Source: Pseudomonas sp. dw_358 (GTDB lineage Bacteria; Pseudomonadota; Gammaproteobacteria; Pseudomonadales; Pseudomonadaceae). Taken from it: a DNA stretch of 64,000 bases. Below the pieces are notes generated by a model, which saw nothing but the letters and a program-made list of their open reading frames with translations, was not told the DNA's origin and made no database searches. The position numbers and the translations under genes were made by a program. Positions within the stretch are counted from its first letter, which is position 1. Each line of letters starts with the position of its first letter. This document shows, in pieces, positions 15,609-24,727 of this stretch. The stretch lies in NCBI RefSeq assembly GCF_018449655.1, contig NZ_JAAVUX010000008.1, positions 124,001-188,000 of the forward strand, written 5' to 3'.

Positions 15609-15717
15609 GACAGCTCCAATTGATGAATTCCATTCCACACACTAGGTAAAAAGCGGCCAAGATCAAACACCATTTCTTCAATAGACTATGCCAAAATCTG
15701 TCGAGAGTTTACGTATC

Positions 15718-16908
15718 ATGCAGTCCTCACCTACGGCCGGCGCCTCCATGGCCCCGGCCGACACCTCACGTTCAGGGCTTTCAGTCCTGATCATGGCGAT
15801 CGCGGCCTTTATCATCGTCACCACCGAGTTCTTGATCGTCGGCCTGTTGCCGGCACTGTCGCGCGAGCTGCACATCTCGATCGCATTGGCCGGCCAGGTC
15901 GTCACCCTGTTCGCGTTCACCGTCATGCTGTTCGGGCCGGTGCTCACTGCCAGGCTGGCGCACGTGGAACGCAAGAAGCTGTTTACCCTGATCCTCATGG
16001 TGTTCGCCGCGTCCAACGTGCTGGCTGCGGTCTCCACCAATATCTGGGTGCTGGCGCTGGCGCGCTTTATCCCGGCCCTGGCCCTGCCGGTATTCTGGGG
16101 CACAGCCAGCGAGACCGCCGGGCAACTGGCTGCCCCAGGGCAATCAGGCAAGGCCGTGGGCCGCGTTTACCTGGGCATCACCGCTGCGCTGGTATTCGGC
16201 GTGCCGCTGGGCACCCTGGCGGCAGATTCGGTGGGCTGGCGTGGAAGCTTCTGGATTCTGGCCGGCATTTCCCTGTTCATCGGCGTACTGATGCACCGGG
16301 TGATGCCGAAGCTGCCAGTGTCAGCCAGTGCGCACCCCGATCAGAAGCAGACCGCGATCCTTCGCCAACCGCGCTTTCTCGCCCATCTGCTGCTGTCGGT
16401 CCTGACCTTCACTTCGCTGTTCACCGCCTACACCTACCTGGCCGATATGCTCGAACGCTTGGCGGACATCCCTGCCAGCCAGGTGGGCTGGTGGCTGATG
16501 GGCTTCGGTGCGATGGGCATGATCGGCAACCACCTGGGCGGCAGCATGGTCGACCGCAAACCCCTGCTGGCCATGGTGGTGTTCCTGTTGTTGGCCGGTG
16601 CCGGCATGCTCGCCGCGGTGCCGTTGGCGCCTCATCACGTCGCGTTGACTGTTGCACTGATGGCCTGGGGTATCGGTTACACCGCACTGTTCGTCGTCTG
16701 TCAGGTACGGGTCATGCAGGCCGGTGCACAGGCTCAGGCGCTGGCTGCGACCCTGAACATTTCCGCGGCCAATGCGGGCATCGGCCTGGGCGCCATCATC
16801 GGCGGCGTCGGCATCGGCCACTTCGGCATCACCTCGATCGGCATCATCGCCACCCTCATTGCGGCGTCAGCCGTGATCGTCGCGCTGCTGCTGATGCGTC
16901 GCCGGTAA
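15718..16908 (+). CDS. MFS transporter, DHA1 sugar/drug efflux type
   Basis: A 12-helix inner-membrane transporter of about 396 residues, of the AraJ/sugar efflux (DHA1) type. The first helix begins near residue 24 (SVLIMAIAAFIIVTTEFLIVGLL) and carries the TTEF signature. The loop-2 motif appears in the degenerate form of this group (LTARLAHVERKKLF). The ATG at 15718 (MQSSPTAG) is preferred over 15688. The LysR gene diverging upstream is its likely regulator. Substrate is unknown: sugars, amino-acid derivatives or drugs are all possible. Confidence 0.88.
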   Translation: MQSSPTAGASMAPADTSRSGLSVLIMAIAAFIIVTTEFLIVGLLPALSRELHISIALAGQVVTLFAFTVMLFGPVLTARLAHVERKKLFTLILMVFAASNVLAAVSTNIWVLALARFIPALALPVFWGTASETAGQLAAPGQSGKAVGRVYLGITAALVFGVPLGTLAADSVGWRGSFWILAGISLFIGVLMHRVMPKLPVSASAHPDQKQTAILRQPRFLAHLLLSVLTFTSLFTAYTYLADMLERLADIPASQVGWWLMGFGAMGMIGNHLGGSMVDRKPLLAMVVFLLLAGAGMLAAVPLAPHHVALTVALMAWGIGYTALFVVCQVRVMQAGAQAQALAATLNISAANAGIGLGAIIGGVGIGHFGITSIGIIATLIAASAVIVALLLMRRR

Positions 16909-17051
16909 CCATTGCGCAGTGGCGCCCTCAACGGCCGCTGTCGTCTTTTTTATTAACCTGCAGCGGCGCAAGCGCAGCCCTGCGCAAAATACTCAGGGGC
17001 CACGAGGTCTATCGCGGGAGCAAGGCGGCAATGGATTTGGCAGCCCACCGT

Positions 17052-17765
17052 TTACGCTGAGGCTGGCGGATTGAAATACACCGCATCGGGCAACGACAAC
17101 GTCGATTTGATGTACCGGGTTTTCTCATCGACCAGCACTTCGAGTTCGCCCGCCTCCACGCCTGCGTACACGGTACGTGCCACATCGAGAGGGTCCGATT
17201 TCTGCACATCAAAACCGCGTACCAGATCGGTGTCTATAAAGCCCACATGCACGCCAACGACCTGAGTATTGCTGCCCTTCACGCCCAGGCGCAAGGCATT
17301 GGTCACGCTCCATGCTGCCGACTTGGAAGCCGCATAGGCGGCCAGCATCGGCACGCTCAGCCAGGCGACGTCCGACAGGACGTTGACGATCGCCCCTCCT
17401 CCATTCGCAGCCAGGATTGGCGCAAAAGCCTGGCTGGCGCGAACGATGCCATAGCAGTTGGTTTCCATCATTCGCCGCGTGAGATCAATCATTCCTTTAT
17501 CCAACGCGCCCTCATGTACCTCTCCAATGCCGGCATTGTTGACCAGCAGTGTGGTGTCTGCACATTTCGACGCGGCGCTCGCCACCGAAACATCATCGGT
17601 CACGTCGATGTGCACGGGGATCAATCCCGGGACGTCGAAGCCTGCGGGATTACGCATCCCCGCGTACACCTTGGAAGCACCCAGCGCCAAAGCGACCTTG
17701 GCGAAGGCCAGCCCCAGACCGCGGCTCGCGCCGGTAACGAATACGACGGATCCTGAGATATTCAT
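17052..17765 (-). CDS. SDR family oxidoreductase
   Basis: A 237-residue classical short-chain dehydrogenase starting at ATG 17765 behind AGGAAAA. It has the nucleotide-binding TGASRGLG (11-18), NNAG, the catalytic serine in VLSD, and YAASK with Tyr and Lys. NADP use is plausible from the Arg in TGASRG and the following MRNP. No partner genes in the same direction, so the substrate cannot be inferred. Confidence 0.9.
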   Translation of the reverse strand: MNISGSVVFVTGASRGLGLAFAKVALALGASKVYAGMRNPAGFDVPGLIPVHIDVTDDVSVASAASKCADTTLLVNNAGIGEVHEGALDKGMIDLTRRMMETNCYGIVRASQAFAPILAANGGGAIVNVLSDVAWLSVPMLAAYAASKSAAWSVTNALRLGVKGSNTQVVGVHVGFIDTDLVRGFDVQKSDPLDVARTVYAGVEAGELEVLVDEKTRYIKSTLSLPDAVYFNPPASA

Positions 17766-17961
17766 GAAGTTTTCCTGTTGGCGTTGAGAACGCCGAGGCC
17801 ATTGCCCCGGCCCCATGCACTCTACGCCATTAGATTACGACCGACATACCTAAAAGCAAAAAATCTCGCTTATGAGTCAGGCAACCTCCTGGGCCGGTTT
17901 CAGGAACACCCTTTTGGTACGGATGGATCGCCCCATGAAAGCGGCCAGGCCCACGTTGCGA

Positions 17962-18198
17962 TCAAGCAGGGGTTTTCACGCTAAGGCGCTCGGCAATCCT
18001 GCCCTGCTTTGCTGCCAATGCGACGCACTCTTCAGGCACGTCGATGCTCGCAAGACCGGCGAAGACCAGCCCGGCAAATACCGTAATGTCAGCCATGGAA
18101 AACTGCTCGCCGGCCACATAGGGCTGCTTCTGGAGAACCTGATCGAAGTACTTCATGCCCGCCACAGCCTTGGCCCTTTGACGGTTACCCCACTCCAC
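17962..18198 (-). pseudogene. Glutathione S-transferase, C-terminal fragment
   Basis: A 78-codon ORF that reads as the C-terminal alpha-helical domain of a GST: KYFDQVLQKQPYVAGEQFSMADITVFAGL, where the SMADI helix is the conserved N-capping motif. The N-terminal thioredoxin-like glutathione-binding half is absent upstream; the sequence beyond 18198 does not continue it in any frame I could follow. It is most likely a truncated gene. Confidence 0.75.
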
Positions 18199-18597
18199 CC
18201 GCCCTTCTCATTCGGGACAGGGGGCATTGGGCATCCGCTTCGGTTAATCGCATGCCCGTTTGGACACTGTCTCAGGCAAAAGTGTCTCCGTCTCGATGGC
18301 GCCCGTCATAGACGTCCGGAGACACTAAAAGCGACCTGCAGGCGCCGATCTAGCTAGAAGTCAGACTGGCGAATAAAGGTAGGCGGCACGAAGGCTCTGG
18401 CACTTGGATTGGCGCCGGCGTCGGGCCCGGCAGCACCCGCTGAATGCTTTCGCGCGGGGTCAAAATCTAAACACGACCTATGCTTGGAAAGAACAAGTAA
18501 ACAGCGAGGCTGCACATTTCATCTAAACGGCACGTACCAGGGTTGAACCCCCTCCAGCGTGCACAGTCCATGCCCTACATCCCAAGGGGTAACATCG
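18199..18597. other. Intergenic region upstream of gcd
   Basis: About 400 bases with no recognisable gene. It probably includes the missing end of the GST gene and the gcd promoter. An AAGGGG ribosome site lies eight bases before the gcd start. Confidence 0.5.
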
Positions 18598-21003
18598 ATG
18601 CATGATTTATCAAAAGCCTCAGGGCTGAGGCGTTTTACTGCCATCATTGCAGGCATCATTGCCTTGCTGATGTTGGCAGGCGGTATCTGGCTGGCCACGT
18701 TGGGCGGCTCTTTGTATTACCTGATTCTGGGCGTTGCGCTGCTGGTATTCGCCGTCCTGTTGTGGCGACGCTCCGCTGCATCGCTATGGCTGTACGGTGC
18801 GCTGATGTTGGTCACCGTAGTCTGGGGGTTGTGGGAAGCAGGCTCGGACTTCTGGGCCCTGGTGCCACGTCTGGACATCCTCGGGGTGCTGGGTCTGTGG
18901 TTGCTGATCCCCGCAGTTACCCGTGATATTCCGGAGCGCCTCAAGCCAGGCAAAACCTTCTTGTCCGCGACACTGGCGTTGGCGATTGTGGTGATGGTCT
19001 ATTCCATCTTCAACGACCCGCAGGAAATCAACGGCTCCATCGCGACGGCACAACCTGCGCAGCACCAGCCGGTGGAGGGCATCGCCAACGGCGACTGGCC
19101 TGCTTATGGCCGCACGCAGTCGGGCACGCGCTATTCGCCGCTGACCCAGATCAACGAAGGCAATGTCAAAGACCTTCAGGTGGCCTGGACCTTCCACAGC
19201 GGGGAATCGAAAACCGCCAATGACTCGGGCGAAACCACCAACGAGCTGACCCCGATCAAGGTCGGCGACAACATGTACATCTGCACCACGCACCAGACCC
19301 TGGTAGCGCTCGACCCGGCCACCGGTAAAGAGAAGTGGAGATTCGATCCCAAGCTCAAATCCGACCCGTCGTATCAGCACTTGACCTGCCGCGGCGTCGC
19401 GTACTTCGATCAGGCCGATACCGCGCAGTTCGCGAAAAGCCTGGAAGGCACGCAGCCGGTCGCCACCAGCTGCCCGCGCAAGGTCTTCCTGCCGGTCAAC
19501 GACGGTCGCCTGTTCGCCATCAACGCCGACAACGGCAAGCCTTGCGACGACTTCGCCAAAAACGGTGAGCTCGACCTGCTTCACTTGCAGCCTTACCCTT
19601 ATCCGGGCGGTCTTGAACCCACCTCCCCGCCTATCGTGACCGGTACTACCGTGATCATCGGCGGTTCGGTGACCGACAACCAGTCGGTGCATGAACCTTC
19701 CGGCGCGATCCGTGGCTACGACGTCAACACCGGCGCTCTGAAGTGGATCTTCGACACCGGTGCGGAGAACCCGAACGCGGTCCCGAGCGATGGCCATACC
19801 TTGGTCAACAACTCGCCGAACGCCTGGGCGCCGCTCGCCTACGACGCCAAGACCGATGTGGTCTACGTACCAACGGGCGTTGAGACACCCGACATCTGGG
19901 GCGGCAACCGTACGCCGGTGATGGAGCGTTACGCCAGCTCGATCGTCGCGATGAACGCCTCTACCGGCAAGCTGGTGTGGAGCTTCCAGACCACTCACCA
20001 CGACTTGTGGGACATGGACGTGCCTTCCCAGCCAACGCTGGCCGACGTGAAGACCGCTACCGGTGACTCAGTCCCTGCGGTCTATGTGCCGACCAAGGCC
20101 GGCAACCTGTTCGTGCTGGACCGTCGTGACGGCAAGCCGATCGTGCCCCTGCACGAGATACCGGTGCCGAGCGGTGATGCCGCGCCAGGCGATCATGTGA
20201 GCCCGACCCAGCCACGCTCGGACCTCAACCTGACGTCGATTCAAACGCTGTCGGACAAGGAAATGTGGGGCGCCACCATGTTCGACCAATTGGCCTGCCG
20301 GGTGATCTTCAAGCGCCTGTCGTACCGCGGCCAGTACACCCCGCCGTCCGAGCAAGGGACGCTGGTGTTCCCGGGTAATCTGGGGGTGTTTGAATGGGGC
20401 GGCATTTCGGTGAACGCCGACCGTCAAGTCGCAGTGATGAACCCGATGGCACTGCCGTTCGTGTCCAAGCTGATACCCCGGGGCCCGAACAACCCTATGT
20501 GGCCTAAAGAAGGCGCCGCGGCAGGGACCGGTACCGAAGCGGGCATTCAACCGCAGTACGGCGTGCCTTATGGCGTGGAGATCAACGCCTTCCTGTCGCC
20601 GCTGGGTCTGCCGTGCAAAGAGCCGGCGTGGGGCTATGTGGCGGGCGTCGACATGAAGACCCACAACGTGGTCTGGCGCAAACGCATCGGCACCGTGCGC
20701 GACAGCCTGAAAGGCATCCAGCTGCCGCCAATGAAAATCGGCGTGCCGATGCTGGGTGGGCCGATGTCCACCGCAGGTAACCTGATGTTCATCGCCGGTA
20801 CCCAGGACGACTACCTGCGCGCCTACAACGTCACCAACGGTGACCTGCTCTGGGAAGCGCGCTTGCCAGCCGGCGGTCAGGCCACCCCGATGACCTATGA
20901 AAGCAACGGCAAGCAGTACGTTGTAATCATGGCGGGCGGGCATGGCTCGTTTGGCACGAAGATGGGCGACTCGCTGATCGCCTACGCCCTGCCGTCGAAG
21001 TAA
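18598..21003 (+). CDS. gcd: Membrane-bound PQQ-dependent glucose dehydrogenase
   Basis: An 801-residue quinoprotein that oxidises glucose to gluconate at the periplasmic face and passes electrons to ubiquinone. The first ~145 residues form five membrane helices, and the rest is the eight-bladed PQQ propeller, visible in WPAYGRTQSGTRYSPLTQIN, ALDPATGKEKWRFDP, WDMDVPSQP and the closing YVVIMAGGHG. The start ATG at 18598 follows AAGGGG; an upstream ATG at 18559 adds an unlikely extension. The length matches Gcd of other pseudomonads. Gluconate production feeds the peripheral glucose pathway and acidifies soil, dissolving mineral phosphate. It is a single-gene unit with its own terminator. Confidence 0.97.
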   Translation: MHDLSKASGLRRFTAIIAGIIALLMLAGGIWLATLGGSLYYLILGVALLVFAVLLWRRSAASLWLYGALMLVTVVWGLWEAGSDFWALVPRLDILGVLGLWLLIPAVTRDIPERLKPGKTFLSATLALAIVVMVYSIFNDPQEINGSIATAQPAQHQPVEGIANGDWPAYGRTQSGTRYSPLTQINEGNVKDLQVAWTFHSGESKTANDSGETTNELTPIKVGDNMYICTTHQTLVALDPATGKEKWRFDPKLKSDPSYQHLTCRGVAYFDQADTAQFAKSLEGTQPVATSCPRKVFLPVNDGRLFAINADNGKPCDDFAKNGELDLLHLQPYPYPGGLEPTSPPIVTGTTVIIGGSVTDNQSVHEPSGAIRGYDVNTGALKWIFDTGAENPNAVPSDGHTLVNNSPNAWAPLAYDAKTDVVYVPTGVETPDIWGGNRTPVMERYASSIVAMNASTGKLVWSFQTTHHDLWDMDVPSQPTLADVKTATGDSVPAVYVPTKAGNLFVLDRRDGKPIVPLHEIPVPSGDAAPGDHVSPTQPRSDLNLTSIQTLSDKEMWGATMFDQLACRVIFKRLSYRGQYTPPSEQGTLVFPGNLGVFEWGGISVNADRQVAVMNPMALPFVSKLIPRGPNNPMWPKEGAAAGTGTEAGIQPQYGVPYGVEINAFLSPLGLPCKEPAWGYVAGVDMKTHNVVWRKRIGTVRDSLKGIQLPPMKIGVPMLGGPMSTAGNLMFIAGTQDDYLRAYNVTNGDLLWEARLPAGGQATPMTYESNGKQYVVIMAGGHGSFGTKMGDSLIAYALPSK

Positions 21004-21026
21004 AAAGCGGCTGAGCGGTGAAAAAA

Positions 21027-21055
21027 GAGCCCGAGCGATCGGGCTCTTTTTTTTT
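21027..21055 (+). terminator. Rho-independent terminator of gcd
   Basis: An 8-bp perfect stem (GAGCCCGA/TCGGGCTC) with a GCGA tetraloop is followed by nine T residues, 24 bases after the gcd stop. A run of A residues on the left would let it act in reverse as well. Confidence 0.95.
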
Positions 21056-21221
21056 GGCCGTGGTGCCCGGCGTGGCGGCGAACGGTAATGTTCAACACAA
21101 CGACCGGAAGCGCCGAAACAGTGGCGCCAATAAATAACTAAATTAATTTTAATTGAAAGGTAGTCACCGCAGGCTTTTTGTAAATAGAATGTATCCGGTT
21201 AGTTACCTGCGTGGCCCCGGC

Positions 21222-21665
21222 ATGGAAGGCATGAACAATTTAAGGACAGCAGGACTTTATCTTTGCCTCGTGCCAGTTGCGTTCGCGCAGCCCACGGTGA
21301 GCACTTCGCCAGCACTTTCGGAACACCGCGCGCTTAACCGTGATGACGCCGGGGGATTGGTGGTGGGTCAAACCGTCACGATGAACGGCCGTGCTTTTTA
21401 TGACGGTTTTGCCAGTGCCTGGAGCGAGAAAGATGAAGCCGGGCGTTTCACTGTATCGGTCACCGAGCGTCCTACCGCAAGGCTCGGCAGCCTGATCTAT
21501 GTTGATTACGGCAATCGCCGGATGCTGCAAGTGTCTTTGCCGACCAACCGTAGCCAGATTCCCGCCCTGAGCGCGGCCGTCGCCGCGCAGGTCTTCGAAG
21601 GCATATTAAACTATCAAGTGGCGCAGTTCTTTGGCGACCCTGACCTGGCTCGAGATGAACTTTGA
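21222..21665 (+). CDS. csgE: Curli assembly chaperone CsgE
   Basis: CsgE caps the CsgG channel and directs curlin subunits to it in the periplasm. From the ATG at 21222 it has 147 residues; ATGs at 21189 and 21231 are alternatives, all giving a signal peptide ending near VAFA-QP. The mature part matches CsgE: GLVVGQTVTMNGRAFYDGF, SVTERPTARLGS and the C-terminal DPDLARDEL (ending ...DLAHDEF in E. coli). It is the first gene of a six-gene run, with csgF starting 13 bases after its stop. The upstream 100 bases are AT-rich and should hold the promoter. Confidence 0.9.
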   Translation: MEGMNNLRTAGLYLCLVPVAFAQPTVSTSPALSEHRALNRDDAGGLVVGQTVTMNGRAFYDGFASAWSEKDEAGRFTVSVTERPTARLGSLIYVDYGNRRMLQVSLPTNRSQIPALSAAVAAQVFEGILNYQVAQFFGDPDLARDEL

Positions 21666-21677
21666 AAAGGACTTTTC

Positions 21678-22118
21678 ATGACGCATCAACATTGGGCTAC
21701 CCGCGTTCTGTCTGTCACGCTGTTACCGTTGTGGCTATCAGGAATATCAAGTCTGCACGCCAGCGAGTTGGCCTACGTTCCCGTCAACCCCTCGTTCGGC
21801 GGGAACCCACTGAATGGGCCGGTCCTGCTCAATCAGGCCACGGCGCAGAATCATTTTACCGAACATTCATCTTCCGCCTCCTCTTCCGCACAAAGCACGC
21901 TGACGCAATTCAACAGCATGTTGCAAAGTGCCATTCTAAGCCGGGTATCGTCCGCGGTGACCTCTAGTATTGTCGGTGCAGACGGCAAGTTATCACCGGG
22001 CACGGTGGAAACGACGGACTTCAGCATCGCCATTGTCAATCTGTCTCCCGGGTTGTTGCAAATCACCACCACCGACAAGACCACCGGACAACAAACTTCA
22101 TTCCAGATAAACCAGTAG
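21678..22118 (+). CDS. csgF: Curli nucleation accessory protein CsgF
   Basis: A 146-residue exported protein with a signal peptide ending near SSLHAS-E. The mature N-terminus LAYVPVNPSFGGNPLNG is the CsgF segment that inserts into the CsgG constriction. The C-terminal half (TTDFSIAIVNLSPGLLQITTTD) also fits. AAGGAC lies upstream of the start. CsgF anchors the minor curlin at the cell surface. It is followed by a nine-C tract and the large curlin gene. Confidence 0.93.
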   Translation: MTHQHWATRVLSVTLLPLWLSGISSLHASELAYVPVNPSFGGNPLNGPVLLNQATAQNHFTEHSSSASSSAQSTLTQFNSMLQSAILSRVSSAVTSSIVGADGKLSPGTVETTDFSIAIVNLSPGLLQITTTDKTTGQQTSFQINQ

Positions 22119-22265
22119 CGCGCCGCCCCCCCCCAGCGCGCATGGGCTGTGAGCCCGCCCTTGGTTTGACCCACTGTAGAGCGTCTTTGCACCCGTGCAG
22201 TTCTACCGGCGGATATGTTCGTCCGCAAAAACCCACTGAAACCCGAATGGAAAAGGAATGTGTCC

Positions 22266-23276
22266 ATGAAAATGCGTAAATCACTGTTATCTGTTGCGGT
22301 GTTGCTGGCGCTGTCCGGCGCCGCCTTAGCCGACAGCAGCTCGGTCAAGACGGTTCAGAACGGGAGCTATAACCAGCTCACGGCGACGCAGACGGCTGCC
22401 ACGGGCTCAACCTTGTCGATCGAGCAGCGCGGCGACCGTAACCGGGCGGGGCTGGCCAGCTTCGAGGTGCTGCAAACGGCGCAGGCGAGCCAACTGAGCA
22501 TCCTTCAGAACGGTGACGACAACTACGTCCAGGCTCGCCAAAGTGGCCGCAACAACACCGCCGGCATCCAACAGACCGGCAATAACTTTAGTGGCTCCAT
22601 TGAACAGCAAGGGTCATCCAACACGGCCAAAATCACTCAGGACACCAGCACCGGCTACCTGTCGGCCGATATTCTGCAATTTGGCATTGATGGTGACCCC
22701 AGCGTTGTACATGACAACGCCGCCCGTGTGACCCAAAGCCACTCCATGAACGCCTCGGCGTCCGCCGGGCAGTTCGGTAGCAACAGCACGGCCACTGTCC
22801 AGCAGCAGTACGCCGTGGGCTCAACCGCCCACGCCACGCAGAGCGGCAACCAGAACCTGGCCAGTGTCAGCCAGACCCACGTCGATGCCACTGACGCGAG
22901 CGTCTCGCAGACAGGCAATAACTTGACTGCAACGGGTGGTCAGACCTGGGTCCAAAGCAGCAGGCAGGCCATCAGCCAGACAGGGGATTTCGATACCGCT
23001 ACCGCGCGTCAGCATGATGGCCACGACCTGAAAATCGACATCCGCCAGCAAGGCGTCAACAACGACGTCGCGGTGACCCAGACCGGTGCCTACAACGAAG
23101 AATCCCTGTTGCAGACCGGCGCGAACAACCGCGCGACCGTCAACCAGAGTGGCCAGGGCACCGGCTCCGGTACCGACCGCAATCAGGTCTACCTGACCCA
23201 GGCCGGCAACGGGCTGACTGCCAACATCACTCAGGCCGGCGGCGCGGGCAACTTCGCTACGGTCACTCAGCAATAA
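22266..23276 (+). CDS. Large curlin-repeat protein, CsgA-like amyloid subunit
   Basis: A 336-residue secreted repeat protein. ATG 22266 lies behind AAGGAA and gives a clean signal peptide (MKMRKSLLSVAVLLALSGAALA). The mature chain consists of about a dozen curlin-type repeats of roughly 22 residues, with the pattern N-x-A-x(3)-Q-x-G-x-x-N (for example RQSGRNNTAGIQQTGNN). It is more than twice as long as E. coli CsgA (151 residues), and its middle repeats are less regular. It is probably the main fibre subunit; its place before a hairpin, giving high expression relative to csgG, supports this. Confidence 0.85.
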   Translation: MKMRKSLLSVAVLLALSGAALADSSSVKTVQNGSYNQLTATQTAATGSTLSIEQRGDRNRAGLASFEVLQTAQASQLSILQNGDDNYVQARQSGRNNTAGIQQTGNNFSGSIEQQGSSNTAKITQDTSTGYLSADILQFGIDGDPSVVHDNAARVTQSHSMNASASAGQFGSNSTATVQQQYAVGSTAHATQSGNQNLASVSQTHVDATDASVSQTGNNLTATGGQTWVQSSRQAISQTGDFDTATARQHDGHDLKIDIRQQGVNNDVAVTQTGAYNEESLLQTGANNRATVNQSGQGTGSGTDRNQVYLTQAGNGLTANITQAGGAGNFATVTQQ

Positions 23277-23290
23277 CCTTCACGCAGTAT

Positions 23291-23314
23291 CCCGCCGCCC
23301 AGGCGGCGGGTTTT
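23291..23314 (+). terminator. Hairpin with T-run between the large curlin gene and csgG
   Basis: CCCGCCGCC/GGCGGCGGG forms a nine-base stem around two bases, or more likely a seven-base stem with a six-base loop, followed by TTTT. It starts 14 bases after the curlin stop. It probably acts as a partial terminator or mRNA 3' stabiliser, setting subunit above secretion-pore level. The csgG ribosome site (CGGAG) follows at once. Confidence 0.8.
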
Positions 23315-23326
23315 CGGAGCCATACC

Positions 23327-24220
23327 ATGGGTGCCCGTACCATCGCTCTTCTACTCACCATGCTGATGCTCGGTGGCTGTGCCACCTCGCAGCCAGCGGG
23401 TACTCAATCGGCGGCGACACTGTCACCGCCCACCCATTCGACGCGCGATCTGGTCAGCCTGCCACCGCCGGCCGGCGTCATATCCGTTGCGGTATACGGC
23501 ATGCGCGACCAGACCGGTCAGTACAAACCTTCGCCAGACAGCTCGTTTTCAACCTCGGTGACCCAAGGTGCGGCCTCCTTGCTGGTCACCGCGCTACGCG
23601 ATTCCCACTGGTTCAAACCCGTGGAGCGGGAAAACCTGCAGGACTTGTTGACCGAGCGCAAGATCATCCGCGCCCTGGAGCAGCCTCAGGATCAGGCGCA
23701 AGTACAACTGCCGCCACTGCGACCTGCCAACCTCATCATCGAGGGGGCGATCGTGGCCTATGAGAGCAACGTCCGTACCGGCGGCATCGGAGTGCGCTAC
23801 CTCGGAGTCGGGCCGTCCGATCTGTACCGCCAGGATCAAGTCACCATCAACTTGCGGGCGGTGGACATTCGCAGTGGTGAGGTGATCCAGAGCGTGACAA
23901 CGACCAAGACAGTGTTTTCGATCCAGCTGGATTTCGGCGTTTTCAAGTTCGTTTCCCTCAAGCACCTGCTGGAAATCGAGACCGGACTGTCGCGCAACGA
24001 ACCGGTGCAGCAATGCGTTCGCGAGGCCATCGAAGCGGGATTGATTCATTTGATCGCCCAAGGTGCGCGCGATGGCAGTTGGCAGTTGAAAAACCCTCAG
24101 GACCTCAACAAGCCGCTGCTCCAGGGCTATCTACAGGCCTATGACGAACAGACTCAAAACCTGCCGATCAGCACCTCCGATCAGCGCACACTTTCTGGAG
24201 GCAACCATGCGGTCAACTAA
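23327..24220 (+). CDS. csgG: Curli secretion channel lipoprotein CsgG
   Basis: A 297-residue outer-membrane lipoprotein forming the nonameric curli export pore. The lipobox LGGC places the acylated cysteine at residue 18. Family motifs include ISVAVYGMRDQTGQYKP, FKPVERENLQDLLTERKIIR, IIEGAIVAYESNVRTGG and GARYLG-like GVRYLGVG. The C-terminus is a little longer than in E. coli (277). Its 3' end overlaps the next curlin gene by 14 bases. Confidence 0.96.
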   Translation: MGARTIALLLTMLMLGGCATSQPAGTQSAATLSPPTHSTRDLVSLPPPAGVISVAVYGMRDQTGQYKPSPDSSFSTSVTQGAASLLVTALRDSHWFKPVERENLQDLLTERKIIRALEQPQDQAQVQLPPLRPANLIIEGAIVAYESNVRTGGIGVRYLGVGPSDLYRQDQVTINLRAVDIRSGEVIQSVTTTKTVFSIQLDFGVFKFVSLKHLLEIETGLSRNEPVQQCVREAIEAGLIHLIAQGARDGSWQLKNPQDLNKPLLQGYLQAYDEQTQNLPISTSDQRTLSGGNHAVN

Positions 24221-24722
24221 GTCGTGGCTCGCTCGACAGCTATTGGCGGTAGCGAGTGTGCTGGTCGTCACCGCGACGCAGGCGGCGGACCTCGTGCCTG
24301 AAGCGCGCTACGCCAACCTGCAACCCTCGGGCAGCCGGGTCGAGTTGTCCCAGCTGGGCTCGAGCAACCAGGCCACGGTCGAGCAAAACGGCCTACGCCA
24401 GCAACTGATCCAGGCCCAGACTGGCGCGCGCAACCAAGCCCTGGTGCAACAGAGCGGCGCGTACAATGCGGCCGACGTTCAGCAACTGGGCTCGGGTAAT
24501 AACATTGCACTGGAGCAGAGTGGACGCTACAACGCCGCAGCGATGAGTCAAGTGGGCAGCGCAAACCAGGCCAACGTGGTACAGAGTGGCGCCTACAACC
24601 AGGCTTACGTCGGACAGTACGGGCAAGGCAACCAGGCCAATGTGAACCAGAACGGCTTCGGCGGCACCGTGACGGTTCAGCAATACGGCAACAACATGAA
24701 CGCCACCGTCAACCAGCGGTAG
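24207..24722 (+). CDS. csgB: Minor curlin / nucleator, CsgB-like
   Basis: A 171-residue exported curlin with a strong ribosome site (GGAGG) and start at 24207, inside the end of csgG. The signal peptide ends near TQAA-D. About six regular 22-residue repeats follow (for example NQATVEQNGLRQ, NQALVQQSGAYN, NQAYVGQYGQGN). Its C-terminus NNMNATVNQR ends in Arg like E. coli CsgB. I therefore call it the nucleator, but on repeats alone it could also be the main subunit. Confidence 0.82.
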   Translation: MRSTKSWLARQLLAVASVLVVTATQAADLVPEARYANLQPSGSRVELSQLGSSNQATVEQNGLRQQLIQAQTGARNQALVQQSGAYNAADVQQLGSGNNIALEQSGRYNAAAMSQVGSANQANVVQSGAYNQAYVGQYGQGNQANVNQNGFGGTVTVQQYGNNMNATVNQR

Positions 24723-24727
24723 ACAGG

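Noticed and set aside
18784..20001. 405-codon minus-strand frame inside gcd
   Set aside because: Antisense shadow of a very clear PQQ dehydrogenase, with no ribosome site or family pattern.
22266..24722. Regular repeats in the curli genes as a possible CRISPR array
   Set aside because: They are degenerate protein-coding repeats of about 66 bases encoding curlin units, without identical repeats or unique spacers.
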